A stretch of DNA of 28,243 nt. It comes from VAZQ01 sp040510815 (GTDB lineage: Bacteria > Pseudomonadota > Alphaproteobacteria > Rhizobiales > Xanthobacteraceae). The DNA is taken from contig JBEVIH010000243.1 of assembly GCA_040510815.1 (NCBI GenBank), forward strand, positions 1-28,243, read 5' to 3'. The notes below the pieces were generated by a model. The model made no database searches. It was not told the origin of the DNA and saw only the letters and a program-made list of their open reading frames with translations. Positions 7,168 through 15,167 of this stretch are shown one piece after another. How positions within the stretch are numbered: the first letter of the stretch is position 1; each line of letters opens with the position of its first letter. Both the position numbers and the translations under genes were made by a program.

Positions 7168-7782
7168 ATGGAAGTGATCCTGCTCGAGCGCGTGGCCAAG
7201 CTCGGCCAGATGGGCGAGGTCGTGCGCGTCAAGGACGGATTTGCGCGCAACTATCTGCTGCCCAAAGGCAAGGCGCTGCGCGCCACCAAGGAGAACCGCT
7301 CGCGCTTCGAGAAGATGAAGGTCGAGCTCGAAGCGCGCAATCTCGAGCAAAAGAGCGAAGCCGAGAAGGTCGCCAAGAAACTCGACGGCCAGAGCTTCAC
7401 CGTGCTCCGGCAGGCCGCCGAAGGCGGCCAGCTCTACGGCTCGGTCTCGCCGCGCGATCTCGCCGCGCTGGTCAGCGAGAAGGGCTTCGCGCTTAATCGC
7501 GCCCAGGTCGCGCTCAATACGCCGATCAAGACGATCGGGATGCACAAGGTGCCGGTGTCGCTGCACCCCGAGGTCGACGTGACGATCAACGTCACGGTCG
7601 CGCGCAGTGCGGACGAGGCCGAACGGCTGGCCCGCGGTGAGGATGTCACGGTCGTGCGCGAGGAGGCCGCGGCGCCGGACGTCGAGGCTGCGGCCGAGGC
7701 CTTCTTCGAGCCGGAAGTGGTCGAGGCGCGCCGTGCGCGCGAGCAGGCGCCGGAGCCGGAAGCCGAGCCCAAGAAGGAGTAG
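7168..7782 (+). CDS. rplI: 50S ribosomal protein bL9
   Basis: bL9 spans the base of the L1 stalk and influences translational fidelity. The N-terminal RNA-binding domain starts with the family signature MEVILLERVAKLGQMGEVVRVKDGFARNYL. The long central helix (residues ~40-75) and the C-terminal domain (LYGSVSPRDLAALV... to about residue 150) follow. Residues ~150-204 are an additional Glu/Ala-rich acidic tail, making this protein longer than the ~149-residue E. coli form. GGAG lies 9 nt before the ATG. It ends one base from the stop codon of the convergent hydroxylase subunit gene, with no room for a terminator. Confidence 0.97.
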   Translation: MEVILLERVAKLGQMGEVVRVKDGFARNYLLPKGKALRATKENRSRFEKMKVELEARNLEQKSEAEKVAKKLDGQSFTVLRQAAEGGQLYGSVSPRDLAALVSEKGFALNRAQVALNTPIKTIGMHKVPVSLHPEVDVTINVTVARSADEAERLARGEDVTVVREEAAAPDVEAAAEAFFEPEVVEARRAREQAPEPEAEPKKE

Positions 7783-7783
7783 C

Positions 7784-8932
7784 CTAGCGGCGGAACAGGC
7801 GGCGCAGCCGATCGCCAAGCCACGACCAGAGCAGCCGACCCACACCCAGCGGTGCGCTGGGCTTGCCGGTTGCGGCGCCGCCCCCGAGCCGGGCGTTGAG
7901 GTTGGCGGCGAAATCGGCAACCAGGCGGCGGCCGAGATCCTGGGCCAGGCTCGAGCGCGAGAATTGCGCGAGCGCGCCTTGCAGGCTGTATTCGACGACC
8001 AAGGAGATCCGGGTCCGGTCGCCCTCCCCCTCCGGCGCGAGGCGATAGACGACCTCTCCCTTGGTGCGCGAGCCGGTGCCGCGGTCGCTGCCGGCGCCGC
8101 GGATCACGCCGCGCAGCGTCCGATCGTCACGCTCGATCACCGCCGATCCACCGAAGGCGGCCCGAATCGGGCCGAGCTTCACCGCCATCTTGCCCTTCGC
8201 GGTTTGGGCGTCGTGCTCGGTCAGCTCGGCTCCGGGCAGACAGGCCGCGATGGTTGGAACGTCCGCGAACACCTGCCACACGGTCGCGGGCGGCCCGACG
8301 ATCACGAAACTCTCCTCGAACCGCGTCCAGCCCTGGCGCGGCTGATCAAGCGCTGGCGTCGCCGACGCCGGAGGGGGCGTCACCCCTGCCTCGATGCTGC
8401 TCGGAACGAAGGTGGCAAGGCGCGCGGAAGGCGCCGCCTCGGCACCGACCCCGGCCGCAACCAGCGTCGAGCCGCGCGCCTCGACCACGCTCGCCACCGC
8501 ATTGACGATGCCGAGATAACCGGTGCACCGGCATAGATTCCCCGACAGCTCGACCCGGATGCGCTGCTCGTCCGCGCCGGGCAGCCGCCGCACGATGTCG
8601 CGCGCCGCGATCAACATGCCGGACGTGCAAAAACCGCACTGCAGCGCGTGCTCGCGCGAGAACGCTTCGCGCAGCTCGAGCATGATCGGGTCGCCGTCGA
8701 ACCCTTCGATGGTCTCGATCGCCAGACCGTCGCAGGCCACCGCATAGGCGATGCATGAGCGGGCCGGCTCGCCCTCGATCAGCACGGTGCAGGCGCCACA
8801 GACGCCGTGCTCGCAGCCGAGATGGGTGCCGGTGAGCCGGCAGTGCTCGCGCAGGAAATCGGCGAGATGCGTGCGCGGCTCGACCAGCGCCGCGACCTTG
8901 CGTCCGTTCACGGTCAGCGCGATCGGCGTCAC
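7784..8932 (-). CDS. Molybdenum hydroxylase [2Fe-2S] small subunit fused to a CoxG-like (SRPBCC) domain
   Basis: The 382-residue product joins two domains. Residues 1-160 are a complete xanthine dehydrogenase/CoxS-type iron-sulfur subunit: plant-type cluster ligands Cys40, 45, 48 and 60 (CEHGVCGACTV), and helical-domain ligands Cys99, 102, 134 and 136 (CGFCTSG, CRCTGYLG). After a linker of ~45 residues, residues ~204-350 match the CoxG family (VWQVFADVPTIAACLPGAEL). The C-terminus is a short cationic amphipathic segment (LLWSWLGDRLRRLFRR). The small subunit passes electrons from the Mo centre towards FAD. CoxG proteins are linked to membrane attachment and maturation of Mo-CO dehydrogenases. 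The GTG at 8932 overlaps the upstream stop codon by 4 nt (GTGA), so translation is coupled to the FAD subunit. Confidence 0.88.
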   Translation of the reverse strand: MTPIALTVNGRKVAALVEPRTHLADFLREHCRLTGTHLGCEHGVCGACTVLIEGEPARSCIAYAVACDGLAIETIEGFDGDPIMLELREAFSREHALQCGFCTSGMLIAARDIVRRLPGADEQRIRVELSGNLCRCTGYLGIVNAVASVVEARGSTLVAAGVGAEAAPSARLATFVPSSIEAGVTPPPASATPALDQPRQGWTRFEESFVIVGPPATVWQVFADVPTIAACLPGAELTEHDAQTAKGKMAVKLGPIRAAFGGSAVIERDDRTLRGVIRGAGSDRGTGSRTKGEVVYRLAPEGEGDRTRISLVVEYSLQGALAQFSRSSLAQDLGRRLVADFAANLNARLGGGAATGKPSAPLGVGRLLWSWLGDRLRRLFRR

Positions 8933-9756
8933 GGCGCGAATACCTGCTGCAAGGCCCGCGTCACCGCGGCGGCCGCCCTGCGGCGCTCGACCGCGTCGAG
9001 ATCGCCGACCGCCTCGCTCAGGGCTTGCGTCACCGCTGGCGCCGAGATCGCGGCTTCGCCTTCCGCGGCGACGTGTTGCGCCAGCGCGGCGAGCGGTTGC
9101 GGGGTCCCGCGCAGCGCGCCGAGAAAAATGCGCGCCGCGCCCGCGTCCGGATCGAATACCGCCGCGGCGCTTGCATCCGCGAAGTCTCCGGTCTTGCGGC
9201 AGAACTTGTAGAAGCCATATCGCCCCGCGCGCGAAAGCTTGGGAACGTCGATCGATTCGATGATCTCGTCGTCCTCGAGCGCGGTGGTGAAGGCGCCCTC
9301 GATGAACCGCTCGACGGAAACGGTGCGCGGCCCTGCCCCGCGAATGTTGACGGAAGCGCCCAGCGCCGCCAAAGCGAGCGGCCAGTCGGCGGCCGGGTCG
9401 GCATGGGCGAGACTGCCGCCGATCGTGCCGCGGTTGCGGATCGAACGATAGGCGATGCTCGCCGCCACCTTGCACAGCATGGCGGCGCCCGGGAGCTTGC
9501 CGCGGGCATCTTCGAGGCGGGCATGGGTGACGCCGGCGCCGATGCGCCAGGCGCGGCCGATGTCTTCCACCTGCTGCAGCGCCTGGAGCCGCGACACGTC
9601 GACCAGCAGATGCGGGCGCGCAAGCCGCAGGTTCAGCATCGGCCCGAGCGATTGGCCGCCGGCCAGGAGCTTGGCGCTGCCGGCAGCCTTCGCGAGCGCG
9701 GCCACCGCCTCCGCCACATCGCCGGGCCGCAGATAGTCGAAGCGCGCGGCCTTCAT
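8929..9756 (-). CDS. Molybdenum hydroxylase FAD-binding medium subunit (CoxM-like)
   Basis: This 275-residue subunit takes electrons from the [2Fe-2S] clusters onto FAD. It has the two family FAD-binding motifs: AGGQSLGPMLNLRL at residues 32-45 and TIGGSLAHADP at 110-120. A CO dehydrogenase flavoprotein C-terminal domain follows (KFCRKTGDFADASAAAVF onwards). The ATG at 9756 overlaps the end of the large-subunit gene by 4 nt (ATGA), and its own stop overlaps the next GTG. The gene order large-medium-small is less usual than the medium-small-large order of coxMSL operons. The electron acceptor beyond FAD is not shown by the sequence. Confidence 0.92.
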   Translation of the reverse strand: MKAARFDYLRPGDVAEAVAALAKAAGSAKLLAGGQSLGPMLNLRLARPHLLVDVSRLQALQQVEDIGRAWRIGAGVTHARLEDARGKLPGAAMLCKVAASIAYRSIRNRGTIGGSLAHADPAADWPLALAALGASVNIRGAGPRTVSVERFIEGAFTTALEDDEIIESIDVPKLSRAGRYGFYKFCRKTGDFADASAAAVFDPDAGAARIFLGALRGTPQPLAALAQHVAAEGEAAISAPAVTQALSEAVGDLDAVERRRAAAAVTRALQQVFAP

Positions 9757-12122
9757 CCGCCGGCCCCCGGCGCGTGCGGCGGTTTGGCATGCTCGATCGC
9801 CTCGAGCAGCCGGCGCGGGGTGAGCGGCGTCTCGGTCAACTCCACGCCCAGGCCCCGCAGCGCATCGTTGACGGCATTGAAGATCACGGCGGGCGGGGCG
9901 ATGGCGCCCCCCTCGCCCATGCCCTTGATGCCGAACTCGGTATAGGGCGACGGCGTCTCCAGGTGGTAGATGCGGATGGCCGGGATCTCGGTCGGCCCCG
10001 GCAGCAGATAGTCGGCGAAGGTCGATGCGAGCGGCTGGCCATTGGCGTCGAATGGGCTCTCCTCGTAGAGCGCGGTGCCGATGCCCTGGGCGGCGCCGCC
10101 CAGCGTCTGGCCTTCGACGACCATCGGATTCACCAGCGTGCCGCAATCCTCGACGATGACATAATCGAGGATCTCGACCGCGCCGATCGCCGTGTCGACC
10201 GCCACCACGGCGGCGTGCGAGGCATAGCTGAACGCGCCGGTGTCGCGCTTGGGACGAAATCCGACGGTGGTCTCCAGCCCGCCGAGGTCGACGTCGGGCG
10301 GCAATTGCTGCGGGCGCAAGTACCAGGCTTCGGCGACCTCCCGCAGCGTGACCGATTTTTGCGGCCCCCTGACCTCCCCGTCCTCATACCTCACGGTGCC
10401 GACGGCGGCTTGCATGAGATGCGCGCCGATGGCGACGAAGCGCGGGACCAACACCTTGCAGGCATTGGCCACGGCGCCGCCCGCCATGACGATGCTGCGC
10501 GAGGCGTAGGTGCCGGTGGAATAGGGCGTGGTGCCGGTGTCGCCGAGCACGACCCGGATGTTGGCGAGGTCGATGCCGGTGACCTCGTGAGCGATCTGGG
10601 CGAGCGTCGTCTCCATGCCCTGGCCGTGCGAATGCACGCCGGCACGGACTTCGAGTCCGCCGTCCGCAGTCACCCGTACCGTGGCCTGGTCATAGCCAGG
10701 AATGATCGGCAAGCCCCAACCCGAAAACACGCTGGTGCCGTGCGCGGTCTGCTCGCAATAGGAGGCAAAGCCGATGCCGACCAGGCGCCCGTCAGGCTCG
10801 CCCCGGCGCTGCCGCTCGCGCCAGGCCTCGAAGCCGATCTTGTCGCGCGCGAGGATGAGCGCCTTGCGATAGTCGCCGCTATCGTAGTGCTTGCGGGCGA
10901 CGTTGTCGTACGGCATCGCCGAGGCCGGGACCAGATTGTCGTGGCGCACCTCCCACGCCTCGCGCCCGACCGCGCGCGCGATCGCGTCGATCATCAACTC
11001 CATCGCGAAGCAAACGCCGGTTCGCGCCACGCCCCGATACGGCAAGAAGCCGGGCTTGTTGGTCGCCACGCAATGGGTCCGGCAGCGGTAGCCGCGGAAA
11101 TCGTACGGCCCCGGCAGGTTGCCGGTGGCTTGTCCCGGCTCCAGCGCGACCGTGAACGGCCAGGCCGAATAGGCGCCGCCGTCGATCGTGACCTCGGCAT
11201 CGAGCGCCATGAGCCGGCCGCGCTCGTCGGCATGCGCCGTGAGCCGGTAGTGGTGCTGCCGCGAGTTGGCGCCCACCACCAGATGCTCGCGGCGGTCTTC
11301 GACATAGCGAAACGGCCGCCGGAATTTGAGCGCGAGCCAGGCGATGCAGAGCTCCTCGGGCTGCAAGACGCATTTGTAGCCGAAGCCGCCGCCCACGTCG
11401 GGCGAGATGACGCGCACGCGCCCCTGGTCGATGCCGAGAAATTGCGCAAGGCCCACCCGAATGATGTGCGGCACCTGCGTCGAGGCATAAACGACGAGCT
11501 GATCGGAACGGTCGTCCCAATGGGCGAGGACGGCCTTGCCCTCCATCGGCACCATCGCCTGGCGCGCCAGCGCGACCTCGCGCCGGATCACCACCGGCGC
11601 GCCCTTGGCCTTCGCCTCGAACCCGCTCTCGTAGTTGAGCGTGAGAAACGAGTTGTCGCTCCATGCCTCGTGGATGCGCACGCTCGGCTCGGCGCGTGCC
11701 GCATGGGCATCGAGCAGCACGGGAAGCTCATCGAACTCGATCTCGATCCCTTCGGTGAGGTCCTCGGCCTCGGCGCGCGTCGGCGCCACGCACATCGCGA
11801 CCGCTTCGCCCACGAACCGCACCTTGTCGTGCGCCAGCGGATGACACTCCGAAAGCTTGTAATCCGGGAGCGTGGTCGGAGCGACGATGGCGGCGACGCC
11901 GTCGAGGTCGGCGCGAATGAACACTTGCGCCTCGGTGCCGGGCGGTTTGACGATGCGGCGGATGCGGCCATGCGCGATCGGGCTGCGCAGGAAGGCAACC
12001 TCGTTCTGCCCCGGCAGCATCATGTCCGACACGAAGCTGCCGCGACCGTGCAAATGCCGCGCATCTTCCTTGCGCCGCACCCGCACGCCTACGCCTTGCC
12101 TCGTCATGTCGCGTTCGGACAT
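9753..12122 (-). CDS. Xanthine dehydrogenase-family molybdopterin-binding large subunit
   Basis: The 789-residue product is a molybdenum-cofactor subunit that would hydroxylate a substrate, typically an aromatic heterocycle, aldehyde or CO. Visible motifs are VGGGFGYK (243-250) for cofactor binding, PYRGVARTG (361-369) at the active-site loop, and GMGEGG (734-739) carrying the catalytic Glu737. True aerobic CO dehydrogenases have AYXCSFR at the loop and form II enzymes AYRGAGR; this one has neither, so CO is unlikely to be the substrate. The ATG at 12122 was chosen over the one at 12107 because AAGG lies 10 nt upstream. It follows the solute-binding protein gene by 55 bp and overlaps the medium subunit, forming one operon. 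No cox maturation genes (coxDEF) are seen. Confidence 0.92.
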   Translation of the reverse strand: MSERDMTRQGVGVRVRRKEDARHLHGRGSFVSDMMLPGQNEVAFLRSPIAHGRIRRIVKPPGTEAQVFIRADLDGVAAIVAPTTLPDYKLSECHPLAHDKVRFVGEAVAMCVAPTRAEAEDLTEGIEIEFDELPVLLDAHAARAEPSVRIHEAWSDNSFLTLNYESGFEAKAKGAPVVIRREVALARQAMVPMEGKAVLAHWDDRSDQLVVYASTQVPHIIRVGLAQFLGIDQGRVRVISPDVGGGFGYKCVLQPEELCIAWLALKFRRPFRYVEDRREHLVVGANSRQHHYRLTAHADERGRLMALDAEVTIDGGAYSAWPFTVALEPGQATGNLPGPYDFRGYRCRTHCVATNKPGFLPYRGVARTGVCFAMELMIDAIARAVGREAWEVRHDNLVPASAMPYDNVARKHYDSGDYRKALILARDKIGFEAWRERQRRGEPDGRLVGIGFASYCEQTAHGTSVFSGWGLPIIPGYDQATVRVTADGGLEVRAGVHSHGQGMETTLAQIAHEVTGIDLANIRVVLGDTGTTPYSTGTYASRSIVMAGGAVANACKVLVPRFVAIGAHLMQAAVGTVRYEDGEVRGPQKSVTLREVAEAWYLRPQQLPPDVDLGGLETTVGFRPKRDTGAFSYASHAAVVAVDTAIGAVEILDYVIVEDCGTLVNPMVVEGQTLGGAAQGIGTALYEESPFDANGQPLASTFADYLLPGPTEIPAIRIYHLETPSPYTEFGIKGMGEGGAIAPPAVIFNAVNDALRGLGVELTETPLTPRRLLEAIEHAKPPHAPGAGG

Positions 12123-12177
12123 GGGCCGAAACCTTGGCCGCGTCGGGCAATGCCCCCGCGGCGCGTTGGCGGCAGCC

Positions 12178-13269
12178 CTACCGGGGCTGCGCGGACATCG
12201 TGTAGCGGTAGTTGTCGAGCGTGTTCTCGGCGACCCGGAACCAGAGGTTGGAATCGGCCAGGAACTTCTGCCAGGCCTCGTAGACCAGCTTGAAATCCGC
12301 GCTCTTGGCGGAGAGCTCCTCATAGGTCTCGAACGTCGCCTTGTAGCAGGCGTCCATCACCGGGCGCGGAAACTGCCGCAGTTGCACGCCGGCGGCGACC
12401 AGCCGCCGCAGCGCCTCCGGGTTCTTGGCGTCGTACTTGGCCATCATCAGCACCGTCGCCTCCGCGCACGCCGTCTCGAGCGCAGCCCGGTAGAGCTCCG
12501 GCAGCGCTTCCCAATGCCGCAGATTGACGAGGAGCGTGACCTGCGCGCTGCCTTCCCACCAGCCCGGGTAGTAGTAATACCTCGCGACCTTGTGCAGCCC
12601 GAGCTTCTCATCGTCATAAGGGCCGATCCACTCCGCCGCGTCGATCGTCCCGCGCTCAAGCGAGGGATAGATGTCGGCGGTGGGGATCTGTTGCGGCACG
12701 ACGCCGAGCTTCGACAGGATCATGCCGCCGAGCCCGCCGATCCGGAACTTGAGTCCCTTGAGGTCTTCGACGGAGTTGATCTCCTTGCGGTAGAAGCCGC
12801 CCATCTGGACGCCCACATTGCCGCAGGGGATCGGCAGGATGCCGTCCTTCTTCATGACGTTGCGCATGAGCTCGAGGCCGCCGCCGGAATACATCCAGGC
12901 CTGCTGCTGACGGGTGTTGAGCCCGAACGCCACGCCGGAATCGAATGCGACAGCCGGGTTCTTGCCGATGTAGAAAGCCGTGAGCGTGTGGCCGCACTCG
13001 ATGGTGCCGCTCTGGGTCGCATCCCAGACCTGGAGCGGCGGCACGATCTCGCCGCTGGCAAAGACCTGGATCTCGAACTTCCTGTCGGTCAGTTGCGCGA
13101 CCCGCAGCGACATCGCCTCGATGGTGCCGTGGACGGTGTCGAGGCTCTTCGGCCAGCTCGTCGCCAGCCGCCAGCGAACCGGCGCCCCGGTCTGCGCCAG
13201 CGCCGGGCTGGCGAGCGCGGTCGCCGCCACGCCTGCGGCGGCCCGCTTGAGAAACGCACGCCTTTTCAT
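12178..13269 (-). CDS. TRAP-type solute-binding protein with Tat signal
   Basis: This 363-residue periplasmic binding protein belongs to the DctP superfamily, close to the TakP/chloroaromatic and keto-acid type (WRLATSWPKSLDTVHGTIE near the mature N-terminus; EWIGPYDDEKLGLHKVA, YYYYPGWWEGSAQ). The N-terminus KRRAFLKRAAAG carries a twin-arginine motif with a likely cleavage after PALA (residues ~23-26). TRAP systems import organic acids using ion gradients and need DctQ and DctM membrane proteins; neither is encoded here. The ATG at 13269 has AAGGAGAG 5 nt upstream. The gene is first in the leftward hydroxylase operon, so its ligand is probably the hydroxylase substrate or a precursor. It is divergent from a MarR regulator. 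Confidence 0.9.
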   Translation of the reverse strand: MKRRAFLKRAAAGVAATALASPALAQTGAPVRWRLATSWPKSLDTVHGTIEAMSLRVAQLTDRKFEIQVFASGEIVPPLQVWDATQSGTIECGHTLTAFYIGKNPAVAFDSGVAFGLNTRQQQAWMYSGGGLELMRNVMKKDGILPIPCGNVGVQMGGFYRKEINSVEDLKGLKFRIGGLGGMILSKLGVVPQQIPTADIYPSLERGTIDAAEWIGPYDDEKLGLHKVARYYYYPGWWEGSAQVTLLVNLRHWEALPELYRAALETACAEATVLMMAKYDAKNPEALRRLVAAGVQLRQFPRPVMDACYKATFETYEELSAKSADFKLVYEAWQKFLADSNLWFRVAENTLDNYRYTMSAQPR

Positions 13270-13285
13270 GTCGACTCTCCTTGCT

Positions 13286-13295
13286 GAGATATCTC
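13286..13295. promoter_or_regulatory. Palindrome GAGATATCTC upstream of the solute-binding protein gene
   Basis: A perfect 10-bp palindrome lies 17 nt before the ATG of the solute-binding protein gene, just upstream of its ribosome-binding site. It is within the 193-bp gap shared with the divergent MarR gene. MarR proteins often bind 10-20 bp palindromes in their own divergent promoter. The site is short, so chance is not excluded. The rest of the gap is relatively AT-rich near 13400-13425, with a TATACT (13410-13415) that could serve as a -10 box for marR, though no good -35 accompanies it. Confidence 0.3.
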
Positions 13296-13462
13296 TGCTC
13301 GAATCCCGCGCCGCGTCGACGTGTTGCGCGTTCTTTCTTTTGCGTGTTGCATCTTTCCGCAGCGTGGCTAAAAGCCTAACACAGGCGCCGATGCGTGCAA
13401 GATATGATCTATACTGATTATTTCCCGTTGCAGGTGTAAACGGCGCGGACCGGGGAAAATCG

Positions 13463-14020
13463 ATGGCGACAAACAAAAGATTGCGTCCGGCACGAAAGCG
13501 CGCGGCACGCCGCGCCGGTCGAGCGCAGGCGGCAACGAAGGCCTTGCGCGTCGGCGCGATCCATTCCGACATGCCGCTGTGGGCGCGGCCCGGCTATCTG
13601 CTGCGGCGTCTGCATCAGATCCACTATGCGCTGTTCTTCGAGGAATGCGCCGCCTTCGAGATCACGCCGGTCCAGTATGGGCTGCTCACCACCCTCTCGC
13701 TCAATCCCGATCTCGATCAGAATTCGTTGGCGCGCGAGCTCGGGATCGACCGCACCAACGTCGCGGACGTGCTCAGCCGTCTGGCCAGACGCGGTCTCGT
13801 GCAGCGCCGGCGCAGCCGAGACGACCGCCGCATGGTGCTGGCGCGCTTGACGCCCGCCGGAGCAAGACTGACGAAGAAGATGTATCGGCCGATGCGCCGC
13901 GCCCAGGAGCGCCTGCTCAAACCGCTGCTGTCGCAGGAGCGCAGCCCCTTCCTTATTACGTTGATCCGCCTGATCGACGGCAACAACCATCTCGGGCGGA
14001 CGATCTTCGAGCCGAGCTGA
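13463..14020 (+). CDS. MarR family transcriptional regulator
   Basis: The 185-residue product has a MarR winged-helix core at about residues 45-150: ITPVQYGLLTTLSL, then the recognition-helix region SLARELGIDRTNVADVLSRL, and the basic wing LVQRRRSRDDRRMVLARLTPAG. The first ~30 residues are an Arg/Ala-rich basic tail not usual for the family, so a later start is possible; the ATG at 13463 is the first available. MarR dimers typically repress catabolic or efflux operons and release DNA on binding phenolic or aromatic ligands. It sits between the leftward hydroxylase operon and the aromatic-ring hydroxylase cluster and could control either. It converges with the GST gene 14 bp away. Confidence 0.9.
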   Translation: MATNKRLRPARKRAARRAGRAQAATKALRVGAIHSDMPLWARPGYLLRRLHQIHYALFFEECAAFEITPVQYGLLTTLSLNPDLDQNSLARELGIDRTNVADVLSRLARRGLVQRRRSRDDRRMVLARLTPAGARLTKKMYRPMRRAQERLLKPLLSQERSPFLITLIRLIDGNNHLGRTIFEPS

Positions 14021-14034
14021 GGTGACACCTCCGA

Positions 14035-14679
14035 TCAGAACGCGTCGGCCTGCGTGCTCGGCTGTGTCGCACGAAACGCGTCGAGCGCCATGCAACGCTC
14101 GAAGATCGCACTCAGGGTCGGATAGTCGCCGAGCGGGCAACCGAAGCGCTGGGCGTTGAAAATCTGCGGCACCAAGCAGATGTCCGCCATCGTCACGCTA
14201 TCACCGTAGCAGTATTGGCCGGACAGGCGCGTGCCCTCGACATAGGCCTCCAGTCCGCCGAGCCCCTCCGCGATCCAATGCCGATACCAGGTGTTGGTGG
14301 CGGCTTCGTCGGCGCCGAATTGCGCCTGAATGTGCTTGAGCACCCGCACGTTGTTGAGCGGGTGGATGTCGCAGCCGATGATTTGCGACACCGCCCGCAC
14401 ATAGGCGCGGCCCTGCACGTCCTTGGGGATCAGCGGCGGTTCCGGATAGACCTCGTCCAGATACTCGATGATGGCCATCGACTGGATCAGCGACCGGTCG
14501 CCGTCGATCAACAGCGGCACCAGGCCCTGAGCGTGCAGCGCCCGATACGACGGGGTCCGGTGCTCCATCTTCGGCAGGCTGACGTAGTGCGGCGTGTAGT
14601 CGAGCCGCTTGTAGGCCAGCGCGATGCGCAACCGATACGAGGTGGACGACCGGAAGAAGGTGTAGAGATCGCGCGACAA
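14035..14679 (-). CDS. Zeta-class glutathione S-transferase, likely maleylacetoacetate or maleylpyruvate isomerase
   Basis: The 214-residue product begins (M)SRDLYTFFRSSTSYRLRIAL, the thioredoxin-fold start of zeta-class GSTs with the SSxxxRxR glutathione-site signature at residues 11-18. QSMAIIEYLDEVYP follows, and an all-helical C-terminal domain (GCDIHPLNNVRVLKHI). These enzymes isomerise cis to trans double bonds of ring-cleavage products (maleylacetoacetate, or maleylpyruvate in the gentisate route) using glutathione. The start is a TTG at 14679, 4 nt after the upstream stop, with GGAG 7 nt before it; no in-frame ATG is suitable. Beside a salicylate-hydroxylase-like Rieske oxygenase, the gentisate-type role is attractive but inferred. 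Confidence 0.82.
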   Translation of the reverse strand: MSRDLYTFFRSSTSYRLRIALAYKRLDYTPHYVSLPKMEHRTPSYRALHAQGLVPLLIDGDRSLIQSMAIIEYLDEVYPEPPLIPKDVQGRAYVRAVSQIIGCDIHPLNNVRVLKHIQAQFGADEAATNTWYRHWIAEGLGGLEAYVEGTRLSGQYCYGDSVTMADICLVPQIFNAQRFGCPLGDYPTLSAIFERCMALDAFRATQPSTQADAF

Positions 14680-14683
14680 GCGA

Positions 14684-15058
14684 TCACTCCGCCGCCGCGG
14701 CCTTCTGCAGAATCTCGTCCGGCGTCGACAAGACCACCTCGACATACTTGGGAATGAACTTGCCGCCCTCGATGTACTTGATGAACTCGGGCTTGAGCTC
14801 GTTGGCGAGAATCTTGCGGATGCGCGCGTGCTCTTCGATGTCGGACCATTCGGCAATCAAGAAGAACCGTTGCGGGTCCTCGGTGTCGCGGCACAGCACG
14901 CCGTCCTTCACCTGCGCCCATGACTTGTGCATCGGATTGCCGTCCGAATAGTCGAACGCCTCGAACAGGCGGATGAACTCGTCCTCTTTCCCCTTGGTCA
15001 CGCGGAAATCATAGATGTGCAGAAAGTTGCCCTTGGTTGCGAGAGGTTCCTGCGCCAT
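14684..15058 (-). CDS. Small ABM-like (dimeric alpha/beta barrel) protein
   Basis: The 124-residue product (MAQEPLATKGNFLHIYDFRV...) resembles antibiotic-biosynthesis-monooxygenase-like ferredoxin-fold proteins: a strand (FLHIYDFRVTKGKEDEFIRL), a helix, and RFFLIAEWSDIEEHARIR near residues 68-86. Such proteins include cofactor-free monooxygenases and many of unknown function; no catalytic residue can be named. The ATG at 15058 has a very good TAGGAGG site 7 nt upstream. It is the first gene of a leftward pair with the GST, whose TTG start lies 4 nt beyond its stop. It is divergent from the Rieske oxygenase operon, from which it is separated by 177 bp. Confidence 0.75.
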   Translation of the reverse strand: MAQEPLATKGNFLHIYDFRVTKGKEDEFIRLFEAFDYSDGNPMHKSWAQVKDGVLCRDTEDPQRFFLIAEWSDIEEHARIRKILANELKPEFIKYIEGGKFIPKYVEVVLSTPDEILQKAAAAE

Positions 15059-15141
15059 GGCGTCCTCCTATGTCGCGACGATATGACGGTACGCTGATGA
15101 ATTTGCGAAAGCAACCTTGCACGCGCTATCCGCGCGCCGAA

Positions 15142-15167
15142 GCAATTCGACGGCGGAAAATAATTGC
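15142..15167. promoter_or_regulatory. Inverted repeat, candidate operator of the oxygenase operon
   Basis: GCAATT (15142-15147) and AATTGC (15162-15167) form an inverted repeat with half-sites centred 20 nt apart, about two helical turns. The right half overlaps the candidate -35 box of the Rieske operon. Binding of a dimeric repressor here would block RNA polymerase. The half-sites are only 6 bp, so this is tentative. The nearby MarR protein is the obvious candidate ligand-responsive regulator. Confidence 0.3.

Noticed and set aside
9774..12293. 839-codon open frame on the plus strand opposite the hydroxylase large subunit
   Set aside because: It is exactly antisense to a gene with complete family motifs. 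Its translation is Arg/Gly/Asp/His-rich with no recognisable domain, a usual artefact of high-GC coding DNA.
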